Shown piece after piece: positions 26,265-35,943 of a stretch of DNA of 64,000 nucleotides (positions are counted from its first letter, which is position 1; each line of letters starts with the position of its first letter). A program made the translations under genes and the position numbers. The notes beneath the pieces were generated by a model. The model did no database searches, was not told the origin of the DNA, and worked only from the letters and a program-made list of their open reading frames with translations. This DNA is from Xanthomonas sp. 10-10 (GTDB lineage: Bacteria; Pseudomonadota; Gammaproteobacteria; Xanthomonadales; Xanthomonadaceae). The stretch lies in contig NZ_CP144460.1 of assembly GCF_040182365.1 (NCBI RefSeq), positions 3,348,001-3,412,000 on the forward strand, written 5' to 3'.

Positions 26265-27827
26265 TTACAGCTGCGAATCCAGCGGTAACCAGCCAAGCAG
26301 CTTCGCAGCGCTGCGGCGCCAGACACTGGCTTCCGGCTCGCGCGTCCAGACGCGCGGCGGCTGCGCGGCATCGTCGTGCCAGCGCAGCGCGCCCTGTTCC
26401 AGGGTGACCCGATAACTCACCGCCGCACTGACCTTGTGGTTGTAAAGACGCTCGAGCTCCGCAGTGACGGTGCGGTCCTCGAACAGCAGGCCCATCTCGG
26501 TATTGAGATTCATCGAGCGCGGATCGAGATTGAACGAGCCGATGAAACCACGCGTGTCGTCGACCACGAACGCCTTGGTGTGCAGGCTGGCACCGCTGGA
26601 CCCGAACAGGCTTCCATCCGGCTTGCCCATCGGCTTGAGCTCATGCAGGTGCACGCCCTGTTGCAACAGCGGCACGCGGTAATCGGCGTAGCCGCTGTGC
26701 ACGGCCACCACGTCGTTTGCCGCCAGCGAGTTGGTGAGGATGTTCACACGCACCTTGTGCCGACGTAGATCGCCGATCCAGCGCATGCCTTCCTCGCCCG
26801 GAACGAAGTACGGCGAGATCACCTTCAACTCGCGCTGCGCATGCGCCATCTCGCCGATCAGTACCGGCGTCATCCAGTCCGCTTGCGGCTGCGCGCCATC
26901 GGCTTTTTCCGGCGGGTCGGACACGATGCGCGCATGCGCGAGCCAATGCACCGGGCGGTCGCCCTGCATCAACGCATGCACGCCGGGCGAGCGCCGCAAG
27001 CGCTCCACATACGGATGCGCGCGTGCCGACGCCATGCCGGCATCCAGGCTGCCGCGCAACGCTTCCAGCGCCTGCGGTTTTGCGGTCACCAGCGCGGCCA
27101 GCGGCAAGGCATTCGGGCTGTTCCAGTAGGCATCGAAGTTGCGCTCGGCCTGCTGCACCGTCGGCCCCAGCACGGCGGCGTCCATGTCCATGAAATTGGT
27201 ATCGCGCGCAGCATCGAAGTATTCGTCGCCCACATTGCGCCCACCGACCACCGCAATCCGTCCGTCGGCAATCCAGGCCTTGTTGTGCATGCGCCGGTTG
27301 ATGCTGAACATGCGCAGCACCATCTCCACCCCGCGCATCAACGTGCCTTCGCGCGCGCGGGTGGGATTGAACAGACGGATCTCGATCATCGGGTGGCTGT
27401 CGAGCGCCGCCAGGACCGAATCGCTGCCATGGATATTCATGTCGTCCAGCAGCAACCGCACGCGCACCCCGCGATCGGCCGCGCGCAGCAGCTCGTTGTG
27501 CAGCAGGTTGCCAGTGAAATCTGCGTGCCAGATGTAGTACTGCAGATCCAGGCTGCGCCCGGCCGCACGCGCGGTCAGCGCACGCACGGCAAACGCATCG
27601 ATGTTGTCGGACAGGATCACCATGCCGGTCCGGTCGGCATGCGCTTGCTGCAAAGGTGCAACCGCCTGGTCGATCGACGTGGTCACGGCCGTCGCCGGCA
27701 GCGCGTGACTCACCGGCCCGCGTTGGCGATCGGCAAAACGGCCATAGCCGTACAGCGACAGCACGCTGCCCAGCACTAGGACCAGCATGCCGATGCCGAT
27801 CCATTTGAAGACGTTACGCTTGGTCAC
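26265..27827 (-). CDS. Phospholipase D-family protein, cardiolipin-synthase-like
   Basis: Protein of 520 residues. One N-terminal membrane helix (about 9-28, IGIGMLVLVLGSVLSLYGYG) is followed by two PLD domains. The two HKD motifs are MHNKAWIADGRIAVVGGRN and LHTKAFVVDDTRGFIGSFN, each HxKx4D with the following GGRN/GSFN. YYIWHADFTG near residue 100 is typical of ClsC-like proteins, which make cardiolipin from phosphatidylglycerol and phosphatidylethanolamine. The start is GTG at 27827, chosen because the upstream extension is Arg/Cys-rich and non-coding in look. A hydrolytic PLD cannot be excluded. Confidence 0.85.
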   Translation of the reverse strand: MTKRNVFKWIGIGMLVLVLGSVLSLYGYGRFADRQRGPVSHALPATAVTTSIDQAVAPLQQAHADRTGMVILSDNIDAFAVRALTARAAGRSLDLQYYIWHADFTGNLLHNELLRAADRGVRVRLLLDDMNIHGSDSVLAALDSHPMIEIRLFNPTRAREGTLMRGVEMVLRMFSINRRMHNKAWIADGRIAVVGGRNVGDEYFDAARDTNFMDMDAAVLGPTVQQAERNFDAYWNSPNALPLAALVTAKPQALEALRGSLDAGMASARAHPYVERLRRSPGVHALMQGDRPVHWLAHARIVSDPPEKADGAQPQADWMTPVLIGEMAHAQRELKVISPYFVPGEEGMRWIGDLRRHKVRVNILTNSLAANDVVAVHSGYADYRVPLLQQGVHLHELKPMGKPDGSLFGSSGASLHTKAFVVDDTRGFIGSFNLDPRSMNLNTEMGLLFEDRTVTAELERLYNHKVSAAVSYRVTLEQGALRWHDDAAQPPRVWTREPEASVWRRSAAKLLGWLPLDSQL

Positions 27828-28128
27828 TGCCGAGCCCGAAATTGCCAGCGCCGCAGTGTAGATGCAGCGCTGGTAGCTGCGTGTGCACAGGCTGGCACGC
27901 GAGCGGCCCCGACAATGCTGCAAACAAGCGGTTTTGCGTTGAAGATCGTCGCTGCGACCGCTCGCAAGCCACATCGGCGCCGACGCGCAGGCAGCGATTC
28001 CGCCGAGATTTTCTGACGCGCCTCGACGATTGTTCTCTGCGCTGGAAACAGGCGTCTGCTCGATCGATGCCGGCACCAGGAAAAACGATTGCGCCCACCA
28101 CGGCGAACGCAATCGTTCCAACACCTGC
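27828..28128. other. Intergenic region PLD / M13 peptidase
   Basis: These 301 bases between two minus-strand genes should hold the promoter of the PLD gene and the end of the peptidase transcript. I see no gene, clear hairpin or repeat. Confidence 0.5.
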
Positions 28129-30231
28129 TTACCAGATCGCCACGCGATCCTTGTCCGCACGCACCATCGCATCGCCGGGCTTGCATGCAAACGCCTGTGC
28201 AAATGCCGGCATGTTCGACGGCGCGCCATTGGCGCGGAAATTCGCCGGTGCATGCGGGTCGGTGTTCAGCCGCACACGCAGTTCGCCATCGGTGAAATTA
28301 CGACGCCATACCGTTGCCCAGTTCATGAAAAAGCGCTGATCCTGCGAATGGCCGTCGATGTCCTTGTTGGCATCGGGTTGTTCCTTCAGCGCCATCTGCA
28401 AGGCGTCGTAGGCCACCGTCAGGCCGCCCAGGTCGCCGATGTTTTCTCCAAGGGTCAGCTTGCCCTTGACGTGCACGCCGGGAATCGCTTCGTAGCCATC
28501 GAACTGCGCCACCAACTGATCGGTGCGCTGGGTGAACAACTTGCGGTCCGCATCGGTCCACCAGGTAGCGAAGTTGCCCTTGGCATCGAACTGGCTGCCC
28601 GAGTCGTCGTAGCCATGCATCATTTCGTGCCCGATCACCGCGCCGATCCCCCCGTAATTGAGCGCTGGATCGGCCTTGGGATCGAAGAACGGCGGTTGCA
28701 GGATCGCCGCCGGGAACACGATCTCGTTGCGGGTGGCGTTGTAGTACGCGTTGACCGTCTGCGGGGTCATATGCCACTCGCGCTTGTCGACCGGCTTGCC
28801 GATCTTGTCCAGCATGTAGCGGTAGTTGAACGCCTGCGCGGCCTGCATGTTGGCCAGGAACCCATCGCCGCGCGTCTCCAGGCCCGACCAATCCCGCCAT
28901 TGATCCGGGTAACCGATCTTGGGCGTAAAGCTGGCCCACTTTTCCAGCGCGCGCTGCTTGGTGTCCGCGCTCATCCAGTCGAGTTTTTCCAGCCGTGCCT
29001 TCAGGGCGACCGACAGGTTCTGCACCAGCTGCTGCATCTGTTCCTTCGATTCGGCGGGGAACGCGGACTGCACATACAGCTGGCCCAGCGCCTCGCCCAT
29101 CGCTTCGTTGACCGCATTCAAGGTGCGCTTCCAGCGCGGCAGCATGTCCTGCTGGCCGCGCAGCGTCTTCGAATAGAAATCGAAATTGGCCTGCTCGAAC
29201 GGCTTGGCCAGATACGGCGCCGCCTCATCCACGCTGTGGAAACGCAGGTACGCCTTCCAGGTCTCCACCGGCGTGTCGGCCAGCATCGCATCGAGCTCGG
29301 CGAAATAGTCTGGCTGGCTCAGCGAAAACGTCCCGGCCGGCACCTTGAGCGCGGTGAAGAACGCCTGCCAGTCAAAGTGCGGCGTCACTGCGTTGGCGCC
29401 GGCCACATCGACCGGGTTGTAGCGCTTGGCCGGGTCGCGCAACTCGATGCGCGAAAGCGAGGCGGCCGCCAGGCGGGTCTCGAACGCCATCACGGCCTTG
29501 GCTTGCGTGGCCGCCTGCGCGGCGGGAATGCCGGACAACTCCAGCACGCGCGCGATGTAGGCCACATACTGCTCGCGGATCCTGGCCTGCGCCGGATCGG
29601 TGTAATAGCCCTTCTCGGGCAAGCCCAGGCCGCCCTGCCCTGCATAGGCGATCATCTGTTCGGAATTCTTGTAGTCGGCATTGGCACCGAACGAGAACAC
29701 GAAACCCTGGCCCTGCGCGTAGCTGTCGCGCAGCCATGCCGCGATGGCAGGCGCGTCGGTCAGCGCATCGATGGCCTTCAACTGCGGCTGCAGCGGGGCA
29801 ATGCCGGCCTTGTCGATGGCCACCTCGTCCGAGCCGGTCCGCCACAGGTCGGCGATCTTGGCATCCACCGAGCCGGCCGACAGATTGCCGCGCGCCAACT
29901 GTTCCACCAGCGCGTGCTGGATGGTCAACGAGCGCTCGGCGAGTACTTCGAAACTGCCCCAGCTGCTGCGATCGGACGGCACCGGGTGTGCCTTGAGCCA
30001 TTTGGCGTTGACGAAGCCGTTGAGGTCCTGGCACGCGTTGATGGCCGGATCCAGATCGGCGCTAGCGAACGCCACGATCGGCGCATCGAGCTTGGAGACA
30101 TCCACCTTGGTCGGTACCGCCCGCGGGGTGGTGGGCGCCGCCTTGGCGGAGTCGTCGGAGGCACCGCACGCAGATAGCGCCACCACACTGGCCACCGCAA
30201 GCGACAGCGGGGCAAACTTGCTCAACTTCAT
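28129..30231 (-). CDS. M13-family zinc metallopeptidase, lipoprotein
   Basis: Neprilysin/PepO-type endopeptidase of 700 residues. A lipoprotein signal ends at Cys22 (VVALSAC-GASDD), so it is anchored to a membrane facing the periplasm. The N-terminal M13 region is complete (INACQDLNGFVNAKW). The zinc site is IGHEMMHGYDD (HExxH) with the third ligand Glu in LGENIGDLGG, and the C-terminal part has NTDPHAPANFRANG, which forms the substrate site. The tail CKPGDAM is as usual, with VAIW in place of the common VW ending. GGAGA precedes the ATG at 30231. It probably degrades peptides of up to about 40 residues. Confidence 0.93.
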   Translation of the reverse strand: MKLSKFAPLSLAVASVVALSACGASDDSAKAAPTTPRAVPTKVDVSKLDAPIVAFASADLDPAINACQDLNGFVNAKWLKAHPVPSDRSSWGSFEVLAERSLTIQHALVEQLARGNLSAGSVDAKIADLWRTGSDEVAIDKAGIAPLQPQLKAIDALTDAPAIAAWLRDSYAQGQGFVFSFGANADYKNSEQMIAYAGQGGLGLPEKGYYTDPAQARIREQYVAYIARVLELSGIPAAQAATQAKAVMAFETRLAAASLSRIELRDPAKRYNPVDVAGANAVTPHFDWQAFFTALKVPAGTFSLSQPDYFAELDAMLADTPVETWKAYLRFHSVDEAAPYLAKPFEQANFDFYSKTLRGQQDMLPRWKRTLNAVNEAMGEALGQLYVQSAFPAESKEQMQQLVQNLSVALKARLEKLDWMSADTKQRALEKWASFTPKIGYPDQWRDWSGLETRGDGFLANMQAAQAFNYRYMLDKIGKPVDKREWHMTPQTVNAYYNATRNEIVFPAAILQPPFFDPKADPALNYGGIGAVIGHEMMHGYDDSGSQFDAKGNFATWWTDADRKLFTQRTDQLVAQFDGYEAIPGVHVKGKLTLGENIGDLGGLTVAYDALQMALKEQPDANKDIDGHSQDQRFFMNWATVWRRNFTDGELRVRLNTDPHAPANFRANGAPSNMPAFAQAFACKPGDAMVRADKDRVAIW

Positions 30232-30477
30232 TGGATTCTCCAAGGCACAAGACCGCGTCGTACGCGGTCGAAAAAAGTAGGTAGCCGTCTGGGAGACAAC
30301 CACACAAATGCTTGCAGCGGCACCAGAACAGCGTGAGGTTGGATGCCGCGCCTTATCGAAAACACATCAACGCCGTCGACAGATCATCTGCGCCCCATCC
30401 AGGCGGACATTCACCATGTTCTATCGTCGACCGATCAGACACTGCACTCCGGCGCAGGGACGCGCCGCCGAGTGCAG

Positions 30478-30795
30478 TCATTTCCGCGCGTAAAACGGCG
30501 CCATCAGCAGATACACCGGATACGCCAACAGCATCAGCACGAGCGCGACTTCATGCCCGGAGGCCGCGCCCGCCCAGGATTCCATAGGGCGCGAAGGCCC
30601 AAACAGCCCGAACGCCAGCAGCAACACACCCATGATGCAGATCAGCAGCGCCACCAGCAGTGCGTCGCTGGAGACGCTGCCGGCGGCCACTATCCCGAAT
30701 GCAGCGCTGGCGCCTGCCAGCAAAACCCCTACCGTGACCAGATAGGCACGGCAGTAGATGGCGCTCACGTTCTGGTGCCTGCGTCTGGCGGACAT
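30478..30795 (-). CDS. Small membrane protein of unknown function
   Basis: Protein of 105 residues with three predicted membrane helices (about 15-38, 42-66 and 82-100; for example LLVALLICIMGVLLLAFGLFG). The charged, Arg-rich N terminus and short PFYARK tail suggest both ends are cytoplasmic or that one helix is partial. It is not recognised. AGGGA lies about nine bases before the ATG at 30795. The frame is open a further 126 bases upstream, but that part is Arg/Cys-rich and unlikely to be translated. It stands between gpmA and the M13 peptidase gene on the same strand. Confidence 0.65.
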   Translation of the reverse strand: MSARRRHQNVSAIYCRAYLVTVGVLLAGASAAFGIVAAGSVSSDALLVALLICIMGVLLLAFGLFGPSRPMESWAGAASGHEVALVLMLLAYPVYLLMAPFYARK

Positions 30796-30932
30796 CCTGT
30801 CGTCCCTGCATGCGTGAGACGCCGGGCGCTGAACCACGCAGCACCCGGCGTACCGGATGGAAGTGCCGCAACGCGCTCGCTGCGCCGTGGATACTCCACG
30901 CCGCGCCTGCACGCGCGGCATCGGGCATAGGC

Positions 30933-31682
30933 CTACTTCGCCTTGCCTTGGTTGGCTACCGCCTCGGCCGCACGCTTGGCCGCTTCTGGATCGCCGAGAT
31001 AGCGGTAGCTCTGCACCTGCAGGTTGTCGTCCAGCTCGAACAACAGCGGGATGCCGGTGGGGATGTTGAGCTCCAGGATCTGCTCGTTGGAGACGTCATT
31101 GAGGTACTTGTACAGCGCGCGCAACGAATTGCCGTGCGCGGTCACCAGCACGGTCTGCCCGGCTTTCAGCTGCGGCGCGATGGCGTCGTGCCAATACGGC
31201 AACACGCGCACCAGCGTGGTCGCCAAGGACTCGGTGCCCGGCAATGCATTGCGATCCAGCGTGGCGTAGCGACGGTCGTGGCAGGGGTGGCCCGGATCGT
31301 TGACGTCCATCGCCGGCGGCGGGATGTCGTACGAGCGGCGCCAGATCTTGACCTGCTCTTCGCCGTGCTTGGCCGCGGTTTCGGCCTTGTCCAACCCCTG
31401 CAGGCCGCCGTAATGGCGTTCGTTAAGGCGCCAGCTCTTGGACACCGGCAGCCAGTCCTGATCGAGTTCCTTCAGTGCGCCCTGCAGCGTGTGGATGGCG
31501 CGCTTGAGCACCGAGGTGTGGGCAACATCGAACTGCAGCCCTTCGTCCTTCATCAGCTTGCCGGCCGCGGTGGCTTCCTGGCGGCCCTGCTCGGTAAGTT
31601 CCACGTCCACCCAGCCGGTGAAGCGGTTGTCCAGGTTCCATTGGCTCTGGCCATGGCGCAGCAGTACGAGTTTGCGGGTCAC
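30933..31682 (-). CDS. gpmA: 2,3-bisphosphoglycerate-dependent phosphoglycerate mutase
   Basis: Protein of 249 residues, the family length. The phospho-His is His10 in [10 protein letters not shown]; the other active-site parts are [13 protein letters not shown] and [11 protein letters not shown], and the C-terminal [13 protein letters not shown] is also conserved. It interconverts 3- and 2-phosphoglycerate in glycolysis. The start is GTG at 31682 with GGAGA seven bases upstream. It is divergent from the endonuclease V gene, 103 bp away. Confidence 0.97.
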   Translation of the reverse strand: MTRKLVLLRHGQSQWNLDNRFTGWVDVELTEQGRQEATAAGKLMKDEGLQFDVAHTSVLKRAIHTLQGALKELDQDWLPVSKSWRLNERHYGGLQGLDKAETAAKHGEEQVKIWRRSYDIPPPAMDVNDPGHPCHDRRYATLDRNALPGTESLATTLVRVLPYWHDAIAPQLKAGQTVLVTAHGNSLRALYKYLNDVSNEQILELNIPTGIPLLFELDDNLQVQSYRYLGDPEAAKRAAEAVANQGKAK

Positions 31683-31785
31683 TACGGTTCTCCGATTGGG
31701 GGCCGATCAGCCTGCGATTGTAGCGGCAGCCGGCGCATCGCTGGCGTGCACGATCTGCCCACGTGCGGGGCGCGATGCTGCTGCC

Positions 31786-32493
31786 ATGTCCAGCATCGCT
31801 CCCGTATTCGCCGATTGGGACGGCAGCGCCGCACAGGCGCGACAGTTGCAGCAGCAACTGGCACACCGCGTGGTGTTGCAGGACGAAGTCGTCGCCACGC
31901 CACAGTTGCTGGCCGGTTTCGATGTCGGCTTCGAAGACGATGGCCAGACCACACGGGCCGCCGCCGTGCTGCTGGACGCGCAGACCTTGCGTCCGCTGGA
32001 AACGCATGTGGCGCGCGTGCCCACCTCGATGCCGTATGTGCCTGGCCTGCTCAGCTTTCGCGAATTGCCGGCGTTGCTGCAGGCGCTGGCACTGCTGTCG
32101 CGTACGCCGGATCTGGTGTTCGTCGATGGCCAGGGCATCGCGCATCCGCGCAAGCTCGGCATCGCCGCGCACTTCGGCGTGGTGACCGGGCTGCCCAGCA
32201 TCGGCGTGGCCAAGCAACGGCTGGCCGGGACCTTCGTGGAGCCCGGTGCCGACCGCGGCGACCACAGCCCGATCCTGCTGGGCGGCACGCAGATCGGCTG
32301 GGCACTGCGCAGCAAGCCGCGCTGCAATCCGTTGATCGTCTCGCCCGGGCATCGCGTCTCGATGCAGGGGGCACTCGACTGGACCTTGCGCACGCTGCGC
32401 GCCCATCGCCTGCCCGAGCCCACGCGCCTGGCCGATCGACTGGCCTCGCGGCGTGGCGAGATCGACCTGCCCACACAGGCAAGCCTGCTGTAG
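31786..32493 (+). CDS. nfi: Endonuclease V (deoxyinosine 3'-endonuclease)
   Basis: Protein of 235 residues, slightly longer than E. coli Nfi (223). The fold is RNase H-like. Visible signatures are [18 protein letters not shown] (metal-binding Asp), the [11 protein letters not shown] segment that carries the wedge and the catalytic Glu, and [19 protein letters not shown]. It nicks DNA one base 3' of deoxyinosine and starts repair of deaminated adenine. The ATG at 31786 is chosen by family alignment; the ribosome-binding site is weak. Confidence 0.93.
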   Translation: MSSIAPVFADWDGSAAQARQLQQQLAHRVVLQDEVVATPQLLAGFDVGFEDDGQTTRAAAVLLDAQTLRPLETHVARVPTSMPYVPGLLSFRELPALLQALALLSRTPDLVFVDGQGIAHPRKLGIAAHFGVVTGLPSIGVAKQRLAGTFVEPGADRGDHSPILLGGTQIGWALRSKPRCNPLIVSPGHRVSMQGALDWTLRTLRAHRLPEPTRLADRLASRRGEIDLPTQASLL

Positions 32494-32646
32494 CACCGAC
32501 CCGGCGCACCGGCGCAGCGCAGTCGACCCCGGCACCGATGCAATCTCCCCGGCGGTGCTCACAGAACATTCCGTCTTGATCGGCGGCGCTGCGACGGCGT
32601 GGCGTGCATGCGAAGCTTTGGCTCCCACCCGTCACGAGCTAACGCC

Positions 32647-33537
32647 ATGACCACCCTGATCGCCCCACGCGTCCACGACATCGGCGGGCTGCAGGTGCGT
32701 CGCGCCGTGCCCACCCTGCAGGCGCGCAGCATCGGCCCGTTCGTGTTCGTCGACCACATGGGTCCAGCGGTGCTGGAGCCGGACCACGGCATCGACGTGC
32801 GCCCGCATCCGCATATCGGCCTGGCGACCGTGACCTTCCTGTGGGCGGGCGAGATCGGCCACCGCGACACGCTCGGCTCCGATCAGGTGATCCGCCCGGG
32901 CGACGTCAACTGGATGACCGCCGGCCGTGGCATCGCCCATTCCGAACGCACGCCCGGCCCCGAGCGCGCACGCGAACATGCACTGCATGGCATGCAGACC
33001 TGGATCGCGCTGCCGCGTTCGGCCGAAGAGACCGCCCCGGCGTTCCATCACCACGCCGCCGCGAGCCTGCCGCAGCAACGCCGCGAGGGCGTGTGGCTGC
33101 GCGTGATCGCCGGCCGCGCCTATGGCGAGGAGTCGCCGGTGCAGGTGTTCAGCGGCACCCTCAATGTGGCACTGGATCTGGCGCCCGATGCCGAGATCGA
33201 TCTGGACACCGGCTACGCCGAACGCGCGTTGTACATCCTGGAAGGCGAGGCGCAACTGGATGGCGCCGATGTGCCGTCGCGCCACCTGATCCTGCCCTCG
33301 TCCGGCGCGCGTGGGCGCCTGCGCGCCAAGACGCCGCTCAAGGCCATGCTGCTCGGCGGCGAACCGCTGGATGGCCCGCGTCATTTGTGGTGGAACTTCG
33401 TGTCCAGCTCCAAGGAGCGTATCGAACAGGCCAAGGACGACTGGCAGGCCGGGCGCTTCGGCAGCATCCCCGGCGACGACAAGGAGTTCATTCCGCTGCC
33501 GGAAACACCGGCACCCAATCCGGTCAATTACCCCTGA
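32647..33537 (+). CDS. Pirin-family protein (first of two)
   Basis: Protein of 296 residues with two cupin barrels. The metal-binding signature is RPHPHIGLATVTFLWAGEIGHRD (two His, then His) and WMTAGRGIAHSER follows, both diagnostic of pirins. Bacterial pirins can have quercetinase-like activity or bind partner enzymes; the role here is unknown. A second, diverged pirin gene lies 1.3 kb away on the other strand. The start at 32647 agrees with the family N terminus (MTTLIAPRVHDIGGLQVRRA). Confidence 0.9.
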   Translation: MTTLIAPRVHDIGGLQVRRAVPTLQARSIGPFVFVDHMGPAVLEPDHGIDVRPHPHIGLATVTFLWAGEIGHRDTLGSDQVIRPGDVNWMTAGRGIAHSERTPGPERAREHALHGMQTWIALPRSAEETAPAFHHHAAASLPQQRREGVWLRVIAGRAYGEESPVQVFSGTLNVALDLAPDAEIDLDTGYAERALYILEGEAQLDGADVPSRHLILPSSGARGRLRAKTPLKAMLLGGEPLDGPRHLWWNFVSSSKERIEQAKDDWQAGRFGSIPGDDKEFIPLPETPAPNPVNYP

Positions 33538-33786
33538 AACCATGCGCGGATCCGGCCTGGCGACCGCGACCGCTCCAGGTCTCGCAACGGGAGTGCCCCG
33601 TCACACAAGCGATGCCAGGCAGGGATGCGACCCATCTTGAGCACGCCCACAGAATTGTGGTAGTGATACCCCCGTAGTCGGAGCACGTCGCGTGGACGGC
33701 ACGCTCGAGCGGGGAGCTTGGGACGGTGCAGCGGCACGAAAGACGACGTCGCCCCGCATTGTCATCCATCGCCGGGGAACACTTGA

Positions 33787-34248
33787 ATGAAGTCCGCATC
33801 CTGCCTGTTCGGCCTGTCCTTGCTGTTGGCCGCCGCAACCGCCCACGCCCAGACCTCGCCGGTCTGCCCGCCCTTGCCGCCCGCATCGGGATTGCAGTGG
33901 AACGAGCTGGCCGGTGCCGACTATCTGGTCTGCAAGGCGGTCACCGCCGACGGCCGCCAGGTGGTGGGCGTGATGCTCACCACCCGCGACCCGGCCATGA
34001 CCCTGGCCCGCGACCGCCGCGCCGAGAAGGGTCAGATCCAGCAGGAAGACTTCTACTGGTACAAGCTCGATCTGGGCGGGCGTGACATTCCGGGCATGGA
34101 ATCGCGCCGCGTCACCGTGGTGGAACTGGGCAAGAAGCGCTATGCGCAGCTGTGGATCGACGGCGCCAGCACCGAAGAACTCGCCTCAATGCAATCGCTG
34201 GTGCAGGCGATGGATCTGCAGCCGGCCAGTCTTGCGTTGCAGCGCTAG
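33787..34248 (+). CDS. Exported hypothetical protein
   Basis: Protein of 153 residues with a clear Sec signal peptide (MKSASCLFGLSLLLAAATAHA, cleavage after about residue 21). The mature part has two cysteines (PVCPP and YLVCKAV) that could form a disulfide, and charged segments ending in a helix (STEELASMQSLVQAMD). I do not recognise the family. It is likely periplasmic or secreted. A GGGGAAC stretch precedes the ATG. A perfect GC hairpin lies 17 bases after its stop. Confidence 0.72.
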   Translation: MKSASCLFGLSLLLAAATAHAQTSPVCPPLPPASGLQWNELAGADYLVCKAVTADGRQVVGVMLTTRDPAMTLARDRRAEKGQIQQEDFYWYKLDLGGRDIPGMESRRVTVVELGKKRYAQLWIDGASTEELASMQSLVQAMDLQPASLALQR

Positions 34249-34264
34249 AGGTAATGCCAGTTGC

Positions 34265-34286
34265 CGCGCGGCGTGAATGCCGCGCG
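34265..34286 (+). terminator. GC hairpin between convergent genes
   Basis: Eight-base perfect arms CGCGCGGC and GCCGCGCG with a six-base loop lie 17 bases after the upstream stop and in front of the convergent osmC-like gene. There is no T run. Confidence 0.45.
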
Positions 34287-34396
34287 TGCACCACGCATGA
34301 GCGCCTCGGCAGGTCTGGCGCTTGCCGTGCTGATGGGCTGACTGCTGGCCGCAGGTCACCGCATCCCGGACCGAATGCGATGACCTGTCGACACCC

Positions 34397-34819
34397 TCAG
34401 GCCGCAGGATCGGCAGCGTCCGACGCCTGCAGCCGACTGGAAATACGCACCTCGCCAGTCAACAGCCGATGGATCGGGCATTTGTCGGCCACTTCCATCA
34501 AGCGCGCGCGTTGCGCGTCGTCCAGCGCGCCTTCGAGCACGATCTCTCGGCTGATGTCGGTGCCTGCTGCACCACGTTGGGTGTAATGCAGATGCACGTG
34601 CACCGCCGTCAACGGCCACTGTTTGCGTGCCGCCACCATCGACACGGTGATCGCGGTGCACGCGCCCAATGCGCCGAGCACTTGCGACTCCGGATCCGGC
34701 CCGGCATCGCTACCGCCATTTGCCGGTTGGGTGTCGCCGACCCAGCGATGCTGCCCATCGTGGATGCTGACGGTGTACGGCACCGCTTCGGTGCTGACAT
34801 GGACGGGGCGGTCACTCAT
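34397..34819 (-). CDS. OsmC-family protein
   Basis: Protein of 140 residues of the OsmC/Ohr fold. Two conserved cysteines are present: one in LGACTAITVSMVAARK and one in VADKCPIHRLL. Family members are thiol-dependent peroxidases or YhfA-like proteins of unknown activity; the short N terminus and the CPIHRLL motif fit the latter group. GGAGAATGCC precedes the ATG. It is 33 bp downstream of the second pirin gene on the same strand, so the two may be cotranscribed and share a role in oxidative or electrophile stress (inference). Confidence 0.87.
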   Translation of the reverse strand: MSDRPVHVSTEAVPYTVSIHDGQHRWVGDTQPANGGSDAGPDPESQVLGALGACTAITVSMVAARKQWPLTAVHVHLHYTQRGAAGTDISREIVLEGALDDAQRARLMEVADKCPIHRLLTGEVRISSRLQASDAADPAA

Positions 34820-34852
34820 GGCATTCTCCTGCGATGCATGACGTCGACACGG

Positions 34853-35710
34853 TTAGAACCGCCCTTCCTGGAAATCGACGAACGCCTGCATCAATTCCTG
34901 CTTGGTATTCATCACGAACGGGCCATGCCGCATCACCGGTTCGTTGAGCGGGCGGCCGGCAACCAGGATGAGCTGCGCGCCCTGTGCACCGGCGCGCAGC
35001 GTCAGCCGCTCGCCACCGCCCAGCACGGCCAGTTCCTGCGCCGGCAGCGCGCGGGACGCATCGCCTTCGCCCACTGCGACCTCGCCTTCAAACGCGTACG
35101 CAAACGCGTTGTGCCCGCCGGGCAGCAGGTAGTCCCACACCGCACCCGGTGCCAGCGCGATATCCAGATACACCGGGCTGGTGGCAGGTTGCACGATCGG
35201 GCCGACCACCTCACCCACGGTGCCGGCGATCACCTTGACCGTCACCCCGGGCGCCGGCTGCGCCACCGGAATGTGGTCGGGCGCGTACTCCTGGTACTTG
35301 GGCTCGGTCATCTTGTCGCGCGCAGGCAGGTTCACCCACAGCTGAAAGCCGCGCATGCGCCCGGATTGCTGCTCGGGCATTTCCGAATGGATCAGCCCGC
35401 GGCCGGCGGTCATCCACTGCACGCTGCCCGGTGTCAGCAGGCCTTCGTTGCCGTGGTTGTCCTTGTGCCGCATGCGCCCGTCGAGCATGTAGGTCACCGT
35501 CTCGAAGCCGCGATGCGGATGGCTTGGAAAACCGCCGATGTAGTCCTCGGCCTTCTCGGTGCCGAACTCGTCGAGCATCAGAAACGGGTCAAGATCCGGC
35601 AACTGCTGGGTGCCGATGACGCGGGTCAGCTTGACGCCGGCACCGTCGGAGGTCGGCATGCCGCGGATGGTGCGCAGCACATGCGCCGCTGTCGTGGTGG
35701 TGGTGCTCAT
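34853..35710 (-). CDS. Pirin-family protein (second of two)
   Basis: Protein of 285 residues with the pirin cupin signatures SHPHRGFETVTYMLDGRMRHKD and WMTAGRGLIHSEMPEQ. The C-terminal cupin has ALAPGAVWDYLLPGGHNAF. It is closer in looks to E. coli YhhW-type quercetinase-like pirins than to the first pirin of this window. AGGGA precedes the ATG at 35710; upstream frame extension is not credible. It is divergent from cstA with 233 bp between them. Confidence 0.9.
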   Translation of the reverse strand: MSTTTTTAAHVLRTIRGMPTSDGAGVKLTRVIGTQQLPDLDPFLMLDEFGTEKAEDYIGGFPSHPHRGFETVTYMLDGRMRHKDNHGNEGLLTPGSVQWMTAGRGLIHSEMPEQQSGRMRGFQLWVNLPARDKMTEPKYQEYAPDHIPVAQPAPGVTVKVIAGTVGEVVGPIVQPATSPVYLDIALAPGAVWDYLLPGGHNAFAYAFEGEVAVGEGDASRALPAQELAVLGGGERLTLRAGAQGAQLILVAGRPLNEPVMRHGPFVMNTKQELMQAFVDFQEGRF

Positions 35711-35943
35711 TGCGTTGTCCCTGTGCAGTGGGTCGGTGCGCCAATGATGGGTGCGCATGCTGCACCGCCCAACCACGGCGGTTGCAACCGATCGTTCCAA
35801 TCGTCGGCCTGGTATGGCGGGCGCTAGCGCATCGTGTCCCCGAATACTCTACGACCAAAGTTTTACCCTGCCGCAGAACGTCGCCATTGACCGCAGCCGG
35901 GGCACGGGGGGACCCTTGAGCGAATCGTTCCTGAGGGGCATGC

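Noticed and set aside
28030-30177. 715-codon open frame on the plus strand opposite the M13 peptidase
   Set aside because: Shadow of a gene with an intact HExxH site and lipoprotein signal.
32647-35710. Two pirin genes considered as a recent duplication
   Set aside because: They differ throughout in sequence and are on opposite strands; they look like two old subfamilies.
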